Shown: piece by piece, positions 15,935 through 24,836 of the stretch
Layout of the letters: the number at the start of each line of letters is the position of its first letter
Numbering within the stretch: the stretch's first letter is position 1
Assembly (NCBI RefSeq): GCF_019375475.1
Contig: NZ_JAHXGQ010000009.1
Coordinates: 186,001 to 250,000, forward strand
Source of the DNA: Saccharothrix obliqua
GTDB lineage: Bacteria; Actinomycetota; Actinomycetes; Mycobacteriales; Pseudonocardiaceae
DNA: 64,000 nucleotides
Direction: 5' to 3'
Made by a program: the position numbers and the translations under genes
Notes under the pieces: model-generated
What the model saw: the letters and a program-made list of their open reading frames with translations, nothing else
What the model was told of the DNA's origin: nothing
The model's database searches: none

Positions 15935-17116
15935 ATGGCTGAACCGCAACGGATCGTGATAATTGGGACGGGCCTGGCGGGGGCCTCGGCGGCGGGTGCG
16001 CTGCGGGAGCGGGGGTACGACGGCGACCTCGTCCTGCTCGGCCGCGAGACCCACCAGCCCTACGAGTTGCCCGCGTTGTCCAAGGACTTCCTGCTGGGCA
16101 ACGCCGACCACCCCAACCCGGTCCACGAAGCGGGCTTCTACGAGTCGAACCGGATCGACCTGCGCACGGGCGTCGAGGTCACCGCGCTGCGCCCGGCGGA
16201 CCACGTGGTGGTGGACTCGTCGGGGACGACCCACCCGTACGACCGACTGGTGCTGGCCACCGGCTCCACCCCCCGTTCGCTGCCGGGCTCCGGCGCGCAC
16301 ACCCTCCGCGTCGTGGAGGACGCGCAGGCCATCCGCGCCGCCCTGGAGCAGCGGCCCAAGGTGGTGATCGTGGGCGCGGGCTGGATCGGCTGCGAGGTCG
16401 CCGCCGCGGCGCGGGCGCACCAGGCCGACGTCACCGTGATCGACCCGGTGGACCTGCCGCTGCGCCGCGTGCTCGGCCCGACCGTGGCCGAGGTGTTCCG
16501 CGAGCTCCACGAGGACAACGGGGTCCACTGGCGGCTGGGCGTCGGCGTGGAGGGCTTCGAGCCGAACGGCGTGCGGCTGGCGGATGGTTCCACGGTCCCC
16601 GCCGACCTGGTGGTCCTCGGTGTCGGCGCCAAGCCCAACACCGGGCTCGCGGAGGACGCGGGCCTGGTCATCGCCGACGGCGGCGTGGCGGTGGACGCCG
16701 CGCTGCGCACGTCGGACCCCGACATCTTCGCGGTGGGGGACATCGCGGCCCACGACCACCCGCGTTACGACGGCAGGGTCCGGGTCGAGCACTGGGCGAA
16801 CGCCAAGGACCAGGGCGCGCACGTCGCGGGTCCCGTCCTCGGCGACGACCGGCCGTACACGGCCGCCCCGTACTTCTTCTCCGACCAGTACGACCTGGGC
16901 ATGGAGTACCGGGGCCTGGCCGACGCCGAGCGCGATGAACTCGTCGTCCGGGGCAGCCTGGAGGACCGGGACTTCACCGCGTTCTGGCTGCGTGACGGCC
17001 GGGTGCGTGCGGCGATGAACGTGAACCAGTGGGACGACGGCGAGGCGCTCCAGGCGCTGGTGGACGAGCGGGCCGCCGTTTCCCCGGAGCGGCTGCGCAC
17101 GGGCAGCCTCTCCTGA
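15935..17116 (+). CDS. FAD-dependent ferredoxin reductase-type oxidoreductase
   Basis: A protein of 393 residues starting at ATG 15935 behind AGGAGGGTG. The FAD-binding Rossmann motif is IIGTGLAGASAAGALRERGY, the NAD(P)H-binding motif is VIVGAGWIGCEVAAAA, and the third FAD motif is DPDIFAVGDIAAHDHP. A C-terminal reductase domain contains NAKDQGAHVAG. This is the rhodocoxin/putidaredoxin reductase class that passes electrons to ferredoxins for P450s or oxygenases. No ferredoxin or P450 is adjacent, so the partner is unknown. It is convergent with MarR. Confidence 0.88.
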   Translation: MAEPQRIVIIGTGLAGASAAGALRERGYDGDLVLLGRETHQPYELPALSKDFLLGNADHPNPVHEAGFYESNRIDLRTGVEVTALRPADHVVVDSSGTTHPYDRLVLATGSTPRSLPGSGAHTLRVVEDAQAIRAALEQRPKVVIVGAGWIGCEVAAAARAHQADVTVIDPVDLPLRRVLGPTVAEVFRELHEDNGVHWRLGVGVEGFEPNGVRLADGSTVPADLVVLGVGAKPNTGLAEDAGLVIADGGVAVDAALRTSDPDIFAVGDIAAHDHPRYDGRVRVEHWANAKDQGAHVAGPVLGDDRPYTAAPYFFSDQYDLGMEYRGLADAERDELVVRGSLEDRDFTAFWLRDGRVRAAMNVNQWDDGEALQALVDERAAVSPERLRTGSLS

Positions 17117-17119
17117 TCC

Positions 17120-17590
17120 TCAGAGGCAGGACCCGCTGTCCGGCCGGTTGTCGGACGTGATCAGCCGTTCCAGCAGTTTGCGCAGCACGTGCGCCTCGGC
17201 GGGGGTCAGGCCGGCGGTGAACTCGCTCTCCACCGCGATGTGGAGCGCCTCCACCTCGGCCTGCACCGCCCGGCCCTGCTCGGTGATGACCGGCAGGCGC
17301 ACCCGGCGGTCGTTGGGGTCCGGGTTGCGCACGATCAGCCCGGCGCGCTCCAGCCGGTCGAGTTCCGCGGTCAGGGTGGTCTTGTCCAGGCCCAGCGCCT
17401 GACCCAGCGCCAGTTGCGTGCGCCGGTACTCCTCGCTCGCCAACGCCGTCAGCACGAGTTGGCCCCGAGTGGTGACCCCGTGCCGCGTCGCCGCCTCCTG
17501 CGCGACCACGCCCAGCTTCTGGGCGGCGCGGTGCAGCAGCCAGTTCAACCCGGACTTGCTCACGCAACCGACGTCGACAGGCGCGTTCAT
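17120..17590 (-). CDS. MarR family transcriptional regulator
   Basis: A protein of 156 residues with a winged HTH: LGQALGLDKTTLTAELDRLE as recognition region and wing LIVRNPDPNDRRVRLPVITE. The N-terminus contains two Cys (one in DVGCVSKSG) that might be redox sensitive, but this is speculative. The start is ATG 17590, with an alternative ATG four codons upstream. It is divergent from the azoreductase gene across a 104-bp region with inverted repeats, the usual layout of a MarR repressor and its quinone/azo-reductase target. Confidence 0.9.
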   Translation of the reverse strand: MNAPVDVGCVSKSGLNWLLHRAAQKLGVVAQEAATRHGVTTRGQLVLTALASEEYRRTQLALGQALGLDKTTLTAELDRLERAGLIVRNPDPNDRRVRLPVITEQGRAVQAEVEALHIAVESEFTAGLTPAEAHVLRKLLERLITSDNRPDSGSCL

Positions 17591-17628
17591 GACACCGATC
17601 ATACGCGCACGGTGGTTACTTCTCGCCT

Positions 17629-17680
17629 GAGAACATATTGACCGAGAACACCTGCTCCCATATATTCTCAACCAAGAACT
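17629..17680. promoter_or_regulatory. probable MarR operator region
   Basis: GAGAACATATT (17629-17639) and ATATATTCTC (17660-17669) form an imperfect inverted repeat. Two related direct repeats, ACCGAGAACA (17641-17650) and ACCAAGAACT (17671-17680), overlap it. This is an AT-rich island between the divergent MarR and azoreductase starts. Confidence 0.6.
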
Positions 17681-17694
17681 TCCGAGGAGGGAAC

Positions 17695-18309
17695 ATGACC
17701 GGCTTGCTGCACATCGACTCCAGCCTGCGCACCGAGGGCTCCGTGTCCCGGGAGGTGTCGGCTGCCTTCGCGACCGCGTGGCGAGAAGCGCACCCCGACG
17801 CGCCGTACACGTACCGCGACCTGGCCGCCGAGCCGCTGCCGCACGTGGACGGCGAGGTGGTCGCCGCGCGTGCCGACACATCCGGGCGGCACCGGCTCGA
17901 GCAGGAGCTGGTGGGCGAACTCAAGGCCGCGGAGACCGTGCTCATCGGGGCGCCGATGTACAACTTCTCCGTGCCGTCCGGGTTGAAGGCGTGGCTGGAC
18001 TGGATCCTCGTGCCCGAGCTTTTCGCCAACCCGGAGACCGGGGTCGGCGTGCTCACCGGGAAACGCGTGGTCGTGGTCACCGCGCGGGGCGGGTCCTACG
18101 CGCCCGGCACGCCACGCGCGGACAACGACTTCCAGGCCCCGTACCTGCGGTTGATCTTCGACCAGCTCGGGTTGCGGGATGTGGAGTTCGTGCACACCGA
18201 ACTCACCCTCGCGCACACCGTGCCGCACTTGGCGCAGTTCCGGGCGCAGGCGGACGCGTCGCGGGAGGAGTCGCACCAGGCGGTCCGGCGGCTGGTTGTG
18301 GCGGGGTGA
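17695..18309 (+). CDS. azoR: FMN-dependent NADH:quinone/azo reductase
   Basis: A protein of 204 residues starting at ATG 17695 behind GAGGAGGG. The flavodoxin-like fold is recognisable: LLHIDSSLRTEGSVSREV (FMN phosphate loop), then VLIGAPMYNFSVPSGLKAWL (flavin and dimer contacts) and VVVVTARGGSYAPGTP. The family reduces quinones and azo dyes by two-electron transfer and protects against electrophile stress. Divergence from MarR with shared operator repeats suggests induction by quinone-like compounds. Confidence 0.9.
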   Translation: MTGLLHIDSSLRTEGSVSREVSAAFATAWREAHPDAPYTYRDLAAEPLPHVDGEVVAARADTSGRHRLEQELVGELKAAETVLIGAPMYNFSVPSGLKAWLDWILVPELFANPETGVGVLTGKRVVVVTARGGSYAPGTPRADNDFQAPYLRLIFDQLGLRDVEFVHTELTLAHTVPHLAQFRAQADASREESHQAVRRLVVAG

Positions 18310-18496
18310 TCCGGAGGGGTGTGGGTGACGGGACGCGAAGGGAGGTTCAGGTGCGTCGGCCCGGTGCACGGATCCGAGTCGGGCGGGTGAAGCCGGTGCG
18401 CTGATCCAGCTCACCGGCCCGGGGGACAGCTGCATCCGCTGGTCCGGCGGTCTCGTCCGGCACACTTGTCCGCGACCCCGTCCGGGAGGTGTGGAC

Positions 18497-19960
18497 TTGT
18501 CCGAGCCGATGGCCGCCATCGTGGTCCGCGCGGCCGAGTTGACCGCCCGCGGGCTGCCGCGCCAGGCCATCGACCTGCTCCGCCCGTTGCTTGCGGTGCA
18601 CCCGACGCACGCGGAGGGGTGGTGCCGCCTGGCCGCCGCGCACCTGGACGCCGGTCAGCCGGACGCGGCGTTGGACGCGGCGAAGCGCGTCCTCCTCCTG
18701 GAGGGCGACCACACGTGGGCACACCGCCTGGCGGCCCTGTCGCTCAGTGAACTCGGGCGGCACACCGAGGCGGTGGTGGCGGCGCGCGAGTGCGTCCGCC
18801 GCAAGCCCGGTGACTGGCGTTGCCACGTCGTGCTCTCCGAGGTCTTGGCGCACTCGGCTGCGGCGGAAGCGGGGGGCCGGGACGCGGGCCGGGGGACAGC
18901 GGGCCGGGGGACAGCCGGCGGGGGTGCGGCGGCGATGGGGTTGGAGGCCGTGGCGGCGGGGCGTGAAGCCGCTCGGTTGGCCCCGACGGAGGCACGTGCC
19001 TTCCAGGTCCTGGGCGACGCGGCGCTGCGCGTCCGGGACTGGGGCACCGCCGAGTGGGCGTACCGCACGGCGCTGACCCTGGACCCGTCGGACGAGGACG
19101 TCCGGGCGAACCTCGCCACCGTCCGCCGCAAGCGCATGTCCCACCCGGGCCGCCCGCACGACTCCCACCCCTCCGACCGCACCCACAAGCCGCGCTCCGC
19201 CTGGCGCCGCGCACGCGAGCCCCACTCCGATCCCACGGGCGACCAGCGCTCACCTCTGGGTCGCCCGGGCGAGCCCCACGCCGACCCCGCACACGACCAG
19301 CGCTCAGGCCGGGGCCGCCCGAGCGAGCCGGACTCCGTTTCGGACCCGACGAGCAAGGCATCCCCCGCCTGGGACCCCACGGGTGAGCCGCGCTCCGATC
19401 CGCCACGTGAGCAGCGCTCCGCTCGGGGCCGCCGCCCGCGCAAGCCCCACCCCACCTCCGACCCCGCCCGCGACCGCCCGCACGAGCCGCATCCCGCCCA
19501 CGACCGGTTGCACGAGCCGCACCCCGCCGCGTACTCCGCACCCTCCGCGGAAATCCTCACCGCCGCGCACCACCTGATCCGCCCCGCGCTCTCGAGGACC
19601 TCCCTCCTCCTGGTCGGCGGCGGCCTGCTGCTCCTGCTCGCGGGGATGCCGAAACCGACCCCGCTGCTCGGCTGGTTCTCCGGCGTGCTGGTCCTCGGCG
19701 TCCTCGCGGTGGTGGGCCGGCTGCTCCTCCGCGCGCGCAGCGGCGGGCGCAGGGCGTTGTTCGCCCTCCCGAAGCACCGGCCGGCGGTGGCGGTCGTGCT
19801 GGGCGCGTTCGGGCTGTCGACGTCCGTCCTCGCCGGCTGGTCGGTCGCCCTGCTCGTCGGCGCGACGACCATGCAACCGCTGGTCATCGCGTGGCTGTGC
19901 GCGTTGATCGGCTCGATCGCGCTCCTTCTGGGCGGTCCCGGGAGGTGGCACGACCGCTAA
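18497..19960 (+). CDS. TPR protein with low-complexity linker and membrane anchor
   Basis: A protein of about 487 residues. Residues 1-210 contain TPR-type helix pairs (GLPRQAIDLLRPLLAVHPTH; WGTAEWAYRTALTLDPSDED). Residues ~210-350 form a charged linker with several degenerate copies of an EPhxDPxxxQRSxxGRP unit. The C-terminal ~130 residues hold four hydrophobic helices (LLLVGGGLLLLLAGM and others). It probably anchors a cytoplasmic TPR scaffold to the membrane. I favour TTG 18497, with GGGAGG about 7 bp upstream; GTG 18491 and ATG 18509 are alternatives. Confidence 0.65.
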   Translation: MSEPMAAIVVRAAELTARGLPRQAIDLLRPLLAVHPTHAEGWCRLAAAHLDAGQPDAALDAAKRVLLLEGDHTWAHRLAALSLSELGRHTEAVVAARECVRRKPGDWRCHVVLSEVLAHSAAAEAGGRDAGRGTAGRGTAGGGAAAMGLEAVAAGREAARLAPTEARAFQVLGDAALRVRDWGTAEWAYRTALTLDPSDEDVRANLATVRRKRMSHPGRPHDSHPSDRTHKPRSAWRRAREPHSDPTGDQRSPLGRPGEPHADPAHDQRSGRGRPSEPDSVSDPTSKASPAWDPTGEPRSDPPREQRSARGRRPRKPHPTSDPARDRPHEPHPAHDRLHEPHPAAYSAPSAEILTAAHHLIRPALSRTSLLLVGGGLLLLLAGMPKPTPLLGWFSGVLVLGVLAVVGRLLLRARSGGRRALFALPKHRPAVAVVLGAFGLSTSVLAGWSVALLVGATTMQPLVIAWLCALIGSIALLLGGPGRWHDR

Positions 19961-19987
19961 CCTGTAGTGCGGAGAGGAGGGCCGAAC

Positions 19988-20308
19988 GTGACGCGACTGC
20001 TGGTGTTCCTGGCGCTGGTCGCCGGGTTCCTCGTGGTCGGTCCCACCTCCCCGGACACGTCGGACTTCGTCGCCGTCTCCGCCACGGTCGACGCCGCGCA
20101 CCTGCCCGGCGCGGCGACCCGCGTCACCACGCACCCGGTGCAGCAGCCGGGCCACCTCGGGCAACCGCTGGACGGCGTGCTGCCGCCGGTCCACGTCCCG
20201 CCCGAACCGCGGCGCGCGGACGACGTGGCGGAACCCGCCCACCGCCGCCCCGAGCGCACCGGGCAGGCGCCGCTCGGCGAACGCGCCCCACCAGCAGACC
20301 TCCGGTAA
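19988..20308 (+). CDS. 106-residue secreted hypothetical protein
   Basis: GTG 19988 has GGAGGG about 7 bp upstream. An N-terminal hydrophobic segment (RLLVFLALVAGFLVVG) is a signal peptide or anchor. The remainder is Pro/Ala/Arg-rich with no recognised domain and no cysteines. It lies between the TPR membrane protein and the SecDF fusion on the same strand, so it may belong to the same transcript. Confidence 0.45.
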   Translation: MTRLLVFLALVAGFLVVGPTSPDTSDFVAVSATVDAAHLPGAATRVTTHPVQQPGHLGQPLDGVLPPVHVPPEPRRADDVAEPAHRRPERTGQAPLGERAPPADLR

Positions 20309-20350
20309 ATCCCCACCGCTCAACCCACCGACCCCGGAGGTCACTTCGCC

Positions 20351-22513
20351 ATGCCGCGCTCACAGGCGCGGCGGGAACTGCTGGTCCGAGGGCTGCTGTC
20401 CCTCGCCGTTCTCGCCGCGTCCGCGTTCATCCTGCTCACCAGTCAGCCACGCCTCGGCCTCGACCTGCGTGGCGGCACCCAGATCGTGCTGGAAACCCCG
20501 TCCGAGGCCACGTCCGACAACACCGACCGCGCGATGGAGGTGCTGCGCCGCCGCGTCGACGAACTCGGCGTCGCGGAACCCGTGCTGGCCCGGTCCGGCG
20601 ACCACCGCATCGTGGTGGAGCTGCCGGGCGTCCAGGACCCGGCCGAGGCGATCGAGGTCCTCGGCCGCACCGCACAGCTCGCCGTGCACCCCGTCACCGG
20701 CCCCGGCGACAAGCCGAGCGGCGACGGCGACTCGGTGGCACTCGGCCCGGTGGTGATGACCGGCGAGGGCATCAAGGACGCGAAGGCCGCGCCCAACCAG
20801 TCGGGTGTCGGCTGGCAGGTCACCGTCGACTTCCAGGGCGACGCGCCGGGCCAGTGGCAACGCGCCACCGGCGCGGCGGCGTGCTTCGCGCCCGGCGACC
20901 CGCAGCGGCGGATCGCGTTCGTGCTGGACGACAAGATCGTGTCCTCGCCGCAGGTCGACCCGTCGGTGCCGTGCCGCACCGGCATGATCGGCAACAACAC
21001 CCAGATCACCGGCAAGTTCTCCCAGGCCGAGGCGCAGGAGCTGGCGCTGGTGATCCGCTCCGGCGCGCTGCCGGTGCCGGTCGAGGTGGTCGAGCAGCGG
21101 ACCGTCGGCCCGACGCTCGGCGCGGAGGCCATCGAGGCGAGCAGCCGGGCCGCGATCGTCGGCATCGCGCTGACCGGCCTGTTCCTGGTGTTCGTCTACC
21201 GGCTCGCGGGCCTGATCGCGGTGCTGGCGCTGGTCGGCTACGCAGGTCTGTCCTACGCCGCGCTGCTCGCCGTCGGCGCGACCCTCACGCTGCCCGGCCT
21301 CGCCGGGTTCGTGCTGGCGATCGGCATGGCGGTGGACGCGAACGTGCTGGTGTTCGAGCGAAGTCGTGAGGAGTACGCACGGCGCAAGCGCTTGCCCCGG
21401 TCGGTCGACCTCGGGTTCAAGGGCGCGTTCAGCGCCGTGGCCGACTCGAACGTGACCACGCTGCTCGCGGCCGGCCTGCTGTTCTGGCTCGCCACCGGCC
21501 CGGTGAAGGGCTTCGGCGTCACGTTGTCCATCGGTGTCATCGCGTCGTTGTTCAGCGCGTTGGTGCTGACCCGCGTGCTGCTGCAACTGGCGATGCCGCT
21601 GCTGTCGCGCAAGCCCACCTGGAGCGGTCTGCACGACCTCGGCCGCGTCCGGACGTGGCTGACCAACAAGGGCTTCCAGCTCTACCGCAGCCCCCGCCGC
21701 TGGGTGCTCACCGCCGCCGCGGTGCTGCTGGTGGCGATCGCCGGGCTGTTCGTGCGCGGCCTGGAGCTGGGCGTCGAGTTCACCGGCGGCCGGATGATCG
21801 ACTACACGGCGGCCTCGGTGGACGCGGGCAAGGTGCGTGCCGAGCTGGCCGCCGCCGGTTTCGAGGACGCCGTGGTCGCCACGTCCGGCGACACCGGGCT
21901 GTCGGTGCGCACCGGCCCCATCGACGAGGCCGCGGCGGCGCGGGTCGCGGAGGCCGTCGACCGGGCCACCGGCGGCGCGCAGCAGGTCAGCAACGAGCTG
22001 ATCGGCCCGAGCCTGGGCTCCGAGCTGCGGCGCAACGCGTTGATCGCGCTGGCCATCGCCGTGGCCGCGCAGCTCGCGTACCTCGCGGTGCGGTTCGACT
22101 GGCGGCTCGGGCTCGCGACCGTCGTGGCGCTGGTCTCCGACGTGATCGTGCTGGTCGGTGTGTTCGCGTGGCTCGGCAAGACCGCGGACGGCGTGTTCCT
22201 GGCGGCGTTGCTGACCGTGATCGGCTACTCGGTCAACGACTCGGTGGTGGTCTTCGACCGGGTGCGCGAGTTGCGCAAGGGCCGGCGCAAGGAGCCGTAC
22301 GCCGACGTGGTCGGCGCGGCCGTGCTGCAAACCCTGCCACGCACCGTGAACACCGGCATCGGTGTGTTGTTCGTGCTCGCCGCGCTGCTGGTGCTGGGTG
22401 ACGGCTCGCTCGCCGACTTCGCCACCGCCCTGCTGATCGGCCTGGTGGCGGGCACCGCGTCCACGATCGTGACGGCGTCGCCGGTGGCGATCGCCTTGGA
22501 GGGCCGTCGATGA
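20351..22513 (+). CDS. secDF: fused SecDF protein translocase subunit
   Basis: A protein of 720 residues. The SecD half opens with one TM helix and the D1 motif PRLGLDLRGGTQIVLE. It continues with the periplasmic P1 domain, the D4-like GFVLAIGMAVDANVLVFERS and five more helices. The SecF half starts near residue 450 with GVEFTGGRMIDY and has GYSVNDSVVVFDRVRELRK. Actinobacteria usually encode separate secD and secF beside yajC, so this fused copy is probably an additional paralogue. The two proton-relay Asp/Arg-bearing motifs are intact. It overlaps the antiporter gene by 4 bp. Confidence 0.92.
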   Translation: MPRSQARRELLVRGLLSLAVLAASAFILLTSQPRLGLDLRGGTQIVLETPSEATSDNTDRAMEVLRRRVDELGVAEPVLARSGDHRIVVELPGVQDPAEAIEVLGRTAQLAVHPVTGPGDKPSGDGDSVALGPVVMTGEGIKDAKAAPNQSGVGWQVTVDFQGDAPGQWQRATGAAACFAPGDPQRRIAFVLDDKIVSSPQVDPSVPCRTGMIGNNTQITGKFSQAEAQELALVIRSGALPVPVEVVEQRTVGPTLGAEAIEASSRAAIVGIALTGLFLVFVYRLAGLIAVLALVGYAGLSYAALLAVGATLTLPGLAGFVLAIGMAVDANVLVFERSREEYARRKRLPRSVDLGFKGAFSAVADSNVTTLLAAGLLFWLATGPVKGFGVTLSIGVIASLFSALVLTRVLLQLAMPLLSRKPTWSGLHDLGRVRTWLTNKGFQLYRSPRRWVLTAAAVLLVAIAGLFVRGLELGVEFTGGRMIDYTAASVDAGKVRAELAAAGFEDAVVATSGDTGLSVRTGPIDEAAAARVAEAVDRATGGAQQVSNELIGPSLGSELRRNALIALAIAVAAQLAYLAVRFDWRLGLATVVALVSDVIVLVGVFAWLGKTADGVFLAALLTVIGYSVNDSVVVFDRVRELRKGRRKEPYADVVGAAVLQTLPRTVNTGIGVLFVLAALLVLGDGSLADFATALLIGLVAGTASTIVTASPVAIALEGRR

Positions 22514-23700
22514 GCACAGGACACGCGCTGCTGGCGGTCGGCGGGGCGTTCCTCGCCGCCGGTCTCATCGCACGCGCGGGCGTCCGCATCGGACTCCCCA
22601 CGATCCCGCTGTTCATGGTGGCGGGCATCGTGTTCGGACCGCACACCCCCGGGTTGGCCCTCGTGGACAACCCGGACGACATGGGTGTGCTCGCCGGGCT
22701 CGGCCTGGTGTTCCTGCTGTTCTACCTCGGACTGGAGTTCTCCGTCGACGACCTGGTGGCGGGCGGGCGCAAGCTCGCCGTCGCCGGGGCGGGCTACCTG
22801 CTGCTCAACATCGGCGGCGGCATCGCGTTCGGGTTCCTGCTTGGGTGGGGCACCCGGGAGGCGTTGGTGATCGCGGGCGCGATCGGCATCTCGTCGTCCG
22901 CGATCGTCACCAAGCTGCTGGTCGAGGCCAACCGGCTGCGCAACCCCGAATCACGGCTGGTCATGGGGATCATCGTGATCGAGGACGTGTTCCTGGCGCT
23001 GTACCTGGCCGTGTTGCAGCCGGTGCTCGGCGGCACGTCCGGCGTCCAGGCGTTGCTGGACTTCGGCAAGGCGTTCCTGTTCCTGCTGGTGCTGGCGGCC
23101 GTCGCGCGGTGGGGCGGTCGGCTGGTGACCAGGTTCTTCGGCTCGGCCGACGACGAGCTGCTGGTGGTGTGCTTCGTCGGTGTCGCGGTGACCGGTGCGG
23201 CCGTCGCGCACGAACTCGGCGTGTCCGACGCGATCGGCGCGTTCATGATCGGTGCGATCGTCGGCGGTTCCGGCGTCGCGAAACGCGTGCACAAGCTCGT
23301 CCTGCCGCTGCGGGACGCGTTCGGGGCGTTGTTCTTCTTCATCTTCGGGTTGAGCATCGACCCGAACGCGGTGGGTGGCGTGGCGCTGCCCGTGCTGGCC
23401 GCCGTGGTGGTGACGATCGCGCTGAACCTGGGCGCGGGGTTGTTCGCGGCGAAGCTGCACGCGTTCGACCGGCAGCAGGCCGTGGACATCGGGCTGACCG
23501 TGCTGACGCGGGGCGAGTTCTCGCTGGTGCTGGCGGCGATGGCGGTGGCGGCCGGGCTGGACTCGCGGGTCGCCCCGTTCGTCGCCGGGTACGTGTTGCT
23601 GCTGGCCGTCATCGGCCCGCTGGCGGTGCTCCGGTCGCACCGCCTGACGTGGCTGCTGCCCCGGTCCCTGTTCCGGGAACGGCAGGAGCGGACCACCTGA
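22510..23700 (+). CDS. Kef-type cation:proton antiporter (CPA2)
   Basis: A protein of 396 residues with about 12 hydrophobic helices and no C-terminal TrkA-N/RCK domain. Family features are the re-entrant IGISSSAIVTKLLVE region, the IVIEDVFLALYLAVLQP motif (the E-D dyad) and LTRGEFSLVLAAMAVAAG near the end. It probably exchanges K+ or Na+ for H+. The ATG at 22510 overlaps the secDF stop, so translation is coupled to secDF, an unusual partner. Confidence 0.88.
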   Translation: MSTGHALLAVGGAFLAAGLIARAGVRIGLPTIPLFMVAGIVFGPHTPGLALVDNPDDMGVLAGLGLVFLLFYLGLEFSVDDLVAGGRKLAVAGAGYLLLNIGGGIAFGFLLGWGTREALVIAGAIGISSSAIVTKLLVEANRLRNPESRLVMGIIVIEDVFLALYLAVLQPVLGGTSGVQALLDFGKAFLFLLVLAAVARWGGRLVTRFFGSADDELLVVCFVGVAVTGAAVAHELGVSDAIGAFMIGAIVGGSGVAKRVHKLVLPLRDAFGALFFFIFGLSIDPNAVGGVALPVLAAVVVTIALNLGAGLFAAKLHAFDRQQAVDIGLTVLTRGEFSLVLAAMAVAAGLDSRVAPFVAGYVLLLAVIGPLAVLRSHRLTWLLPRSLFRERQERTT

Positions 23701-23706
23701 CGCCCG

Positions 23707-23738
23707 CCCGGGGTGACGCCGACCGGTGTCACCCCGGG
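23707..23738. terminator. bidirectional terminator hairpin
   Basis: An 11-bp perfect GC-rich stem (arms 23707-23717 and 23728-23738, CCCGGGGTGAC) with a 10-nt loop lies between the convergent antiporter and DUF305 genes. Confidence 0.65.
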
Positions 23739-23745
23739 GCGGTGG

Positions 23746-24249
23746 TCAGCCCTGGGGCAGCAGGGCCTGCATCTCGCCGATCTCGGCTTCGCGGGCGTCG
23801 ACGATCCGCCGGGCCAGTGCCTTCGCCCTGGGGTGGGTCCCTTGGGCGAGTGCGGTCTCGGCCTCCTCGACCGCGCTCCGGTGGTGGATGATCATCATCG
23901 CCAGCCACCGGCGGTCGAAGTCGGTGTCCTCGGCGGCCTTCAGCTCCGTCATGTCCTCATCGGACCTCTGCGCCGCGGCGGGTTCGCCCCACGCGCGCAG
24001 CCAGTCGGTCATGGTCGCGATTTCGGGTTCATGGGACGTGCGGATGCGCTGGGCCAGGTCCACGACCTCGGTGTTGGTGGTGCGGCCGTCGACCAGTGCG
24101 GCCATGTCCACCGCTTGCGCGTGGTGCGGGATCATCCGCCGGGCGAAGGCGGTGTCGGCGGCGTTGTGCTCGGCGGGGCCGTCGCAGGCGGCGAGCGCGA
24201 CGGCGGTCAGGACGGCCAGCGCCGTCCTGACCAGGGCGGTCCTGGCCAT
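23746..24249 (-). CDS. DUF305 lipoprotein
   Basis: A protein of 167 residues starting at ATG 24249. A lipoprotein signal peptide has lipobox VALAAC. The mature part carries the two DUF305 motifs RRMIPHHAQAVDMA and MMIIHHRSAVEEAE, a ferritin-like helical bundle with paired histidines that may bind metal, copper being the usual suggestion. It follows the DUF6153 gene on the same strand by 76 bp, a frequent pairing in actinomycetes. Confidence 0.85.
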   Translation of the reverse strand: MARTALVRTALAVLTAVALAACDGPAEHNAADTAFARRMIPHHAQAVDMAALVDGRTTNTEVVDLAQRIRTSHEPEIATMTDWLRAWGEPAAAQRSDEDMTELKAAEDTDFDRRWLAMMIIHHRSAVEEAETALAQGTHPRAKALARRIVDAREAEIGEMQALLPQG

Positions 24250-24325
24250 GGTGAGCTGTCCTCTGCTCGGTGGGGGTGGGGGAGTCGCGACGCCGCGCCC
24301 CCGGATCGGGGCCGACGTCCGCCCC

Positions 24326-24691
24326 TCACCTCCGCAGCACGCGGAGCGAGGCCAGGCGGGTCGAGGTCGGGGTCGGCGGTGGACGCGGGTAGCCGTCGTC
24401 GATCGCCGCGACCCGGGTGCGCGTCGTCTGCCCGCGTGGTGTGCGGCGGAGTGCGAGCGCGAGCCCGGCACCGGTGGCCGCGGCCAGCACCGCCAGGCAC
24501 AGGTGGCCCAGCAGGTCGTCGCCCGCGCCGTGGTCCGGTGTCGGTGGCGTCGCCGCGCTCGGGTCCTGCGCCGTGGCCACGACCTTCGCCGGGTGGGCGG
24601 CGTGCCCGCCGGAGAGGTGGTGCGTGCCCAGCACGCCCAGCGCCAGGGCGCACAACAGCACCCAGCGCAGCGGCGTCCCGGCGGCCTCCAC
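24326..24691 (-). CDS. DUF6153-like small membrane protein
   Basis: A protein of about 121 residues from GTG 24691. The first hydrophobic helix is LRWVLLCALALGVLGTHHL; after a His/Pro-rich external loop (GGHAAHPAK) a second helix, LCLAVLAAATGAGLALAL, precedes a basic tail. This two-helix layout fits DUF6153, often found beside DUF305. Sequence upstream of the GTG belongs to the integrase remnant at the insertion boundary, so the original promoter may have been lost. Confidence 0.55.
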   Translation of the reverse strand: MEAAGTPLRWVLLCALALGVLGTHHLSGGHAAHPAKVVATAQDPSAATPPTPDHGAGDDLLGHLCLAVLAAATGAGLALALRRTPRGQTTRTRVAAIDDGYPRPPPTPTSTRLASLRVLRR

Positions 24692-24715
24692 GGGTGCCAA
24701 ACCTAGCCGGTGCGC

Positions 24716-24792
24716 CCGGACCTTGTGCTTGCAGGCGACACCGACGAGCACGAGCATGATCCGCAGACCGACGACGTCGACGGTGCCGCGGA
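24716..24792 (+). pseudogene. 3' tail of a second tyrosine integrase gene
   Basis: In one frame this reads LVLAGDTDEHEHDPQTDD, matching the last residues of the integrase at 28339-29000 (RVLAG...NEHDPQTDD). The nucleotide similarity continues through the spacer into the 31-bp direct repeat, but with many substitutions. It is therefore a related, diverged element end and not a simple duplication. The rest of this integrase is gone; the DUF6153 gene starts immediately to the left. Confidence 0.65.
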
Positions 24793-24836
24793 CGGCCGGT
24801 GCACGGCCCGCGCGGGGGATGGGGATGGCAGTGACC

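Noticed and set aside
17105..17127. Weak hairpin GCCTCT/AGAGGC spanning the stops of the oxidoreductase and MarR genes
   Set aside because: Only 6 bp with a 10-nt loop and no T-run on either strand; too weak to call as a terminator.
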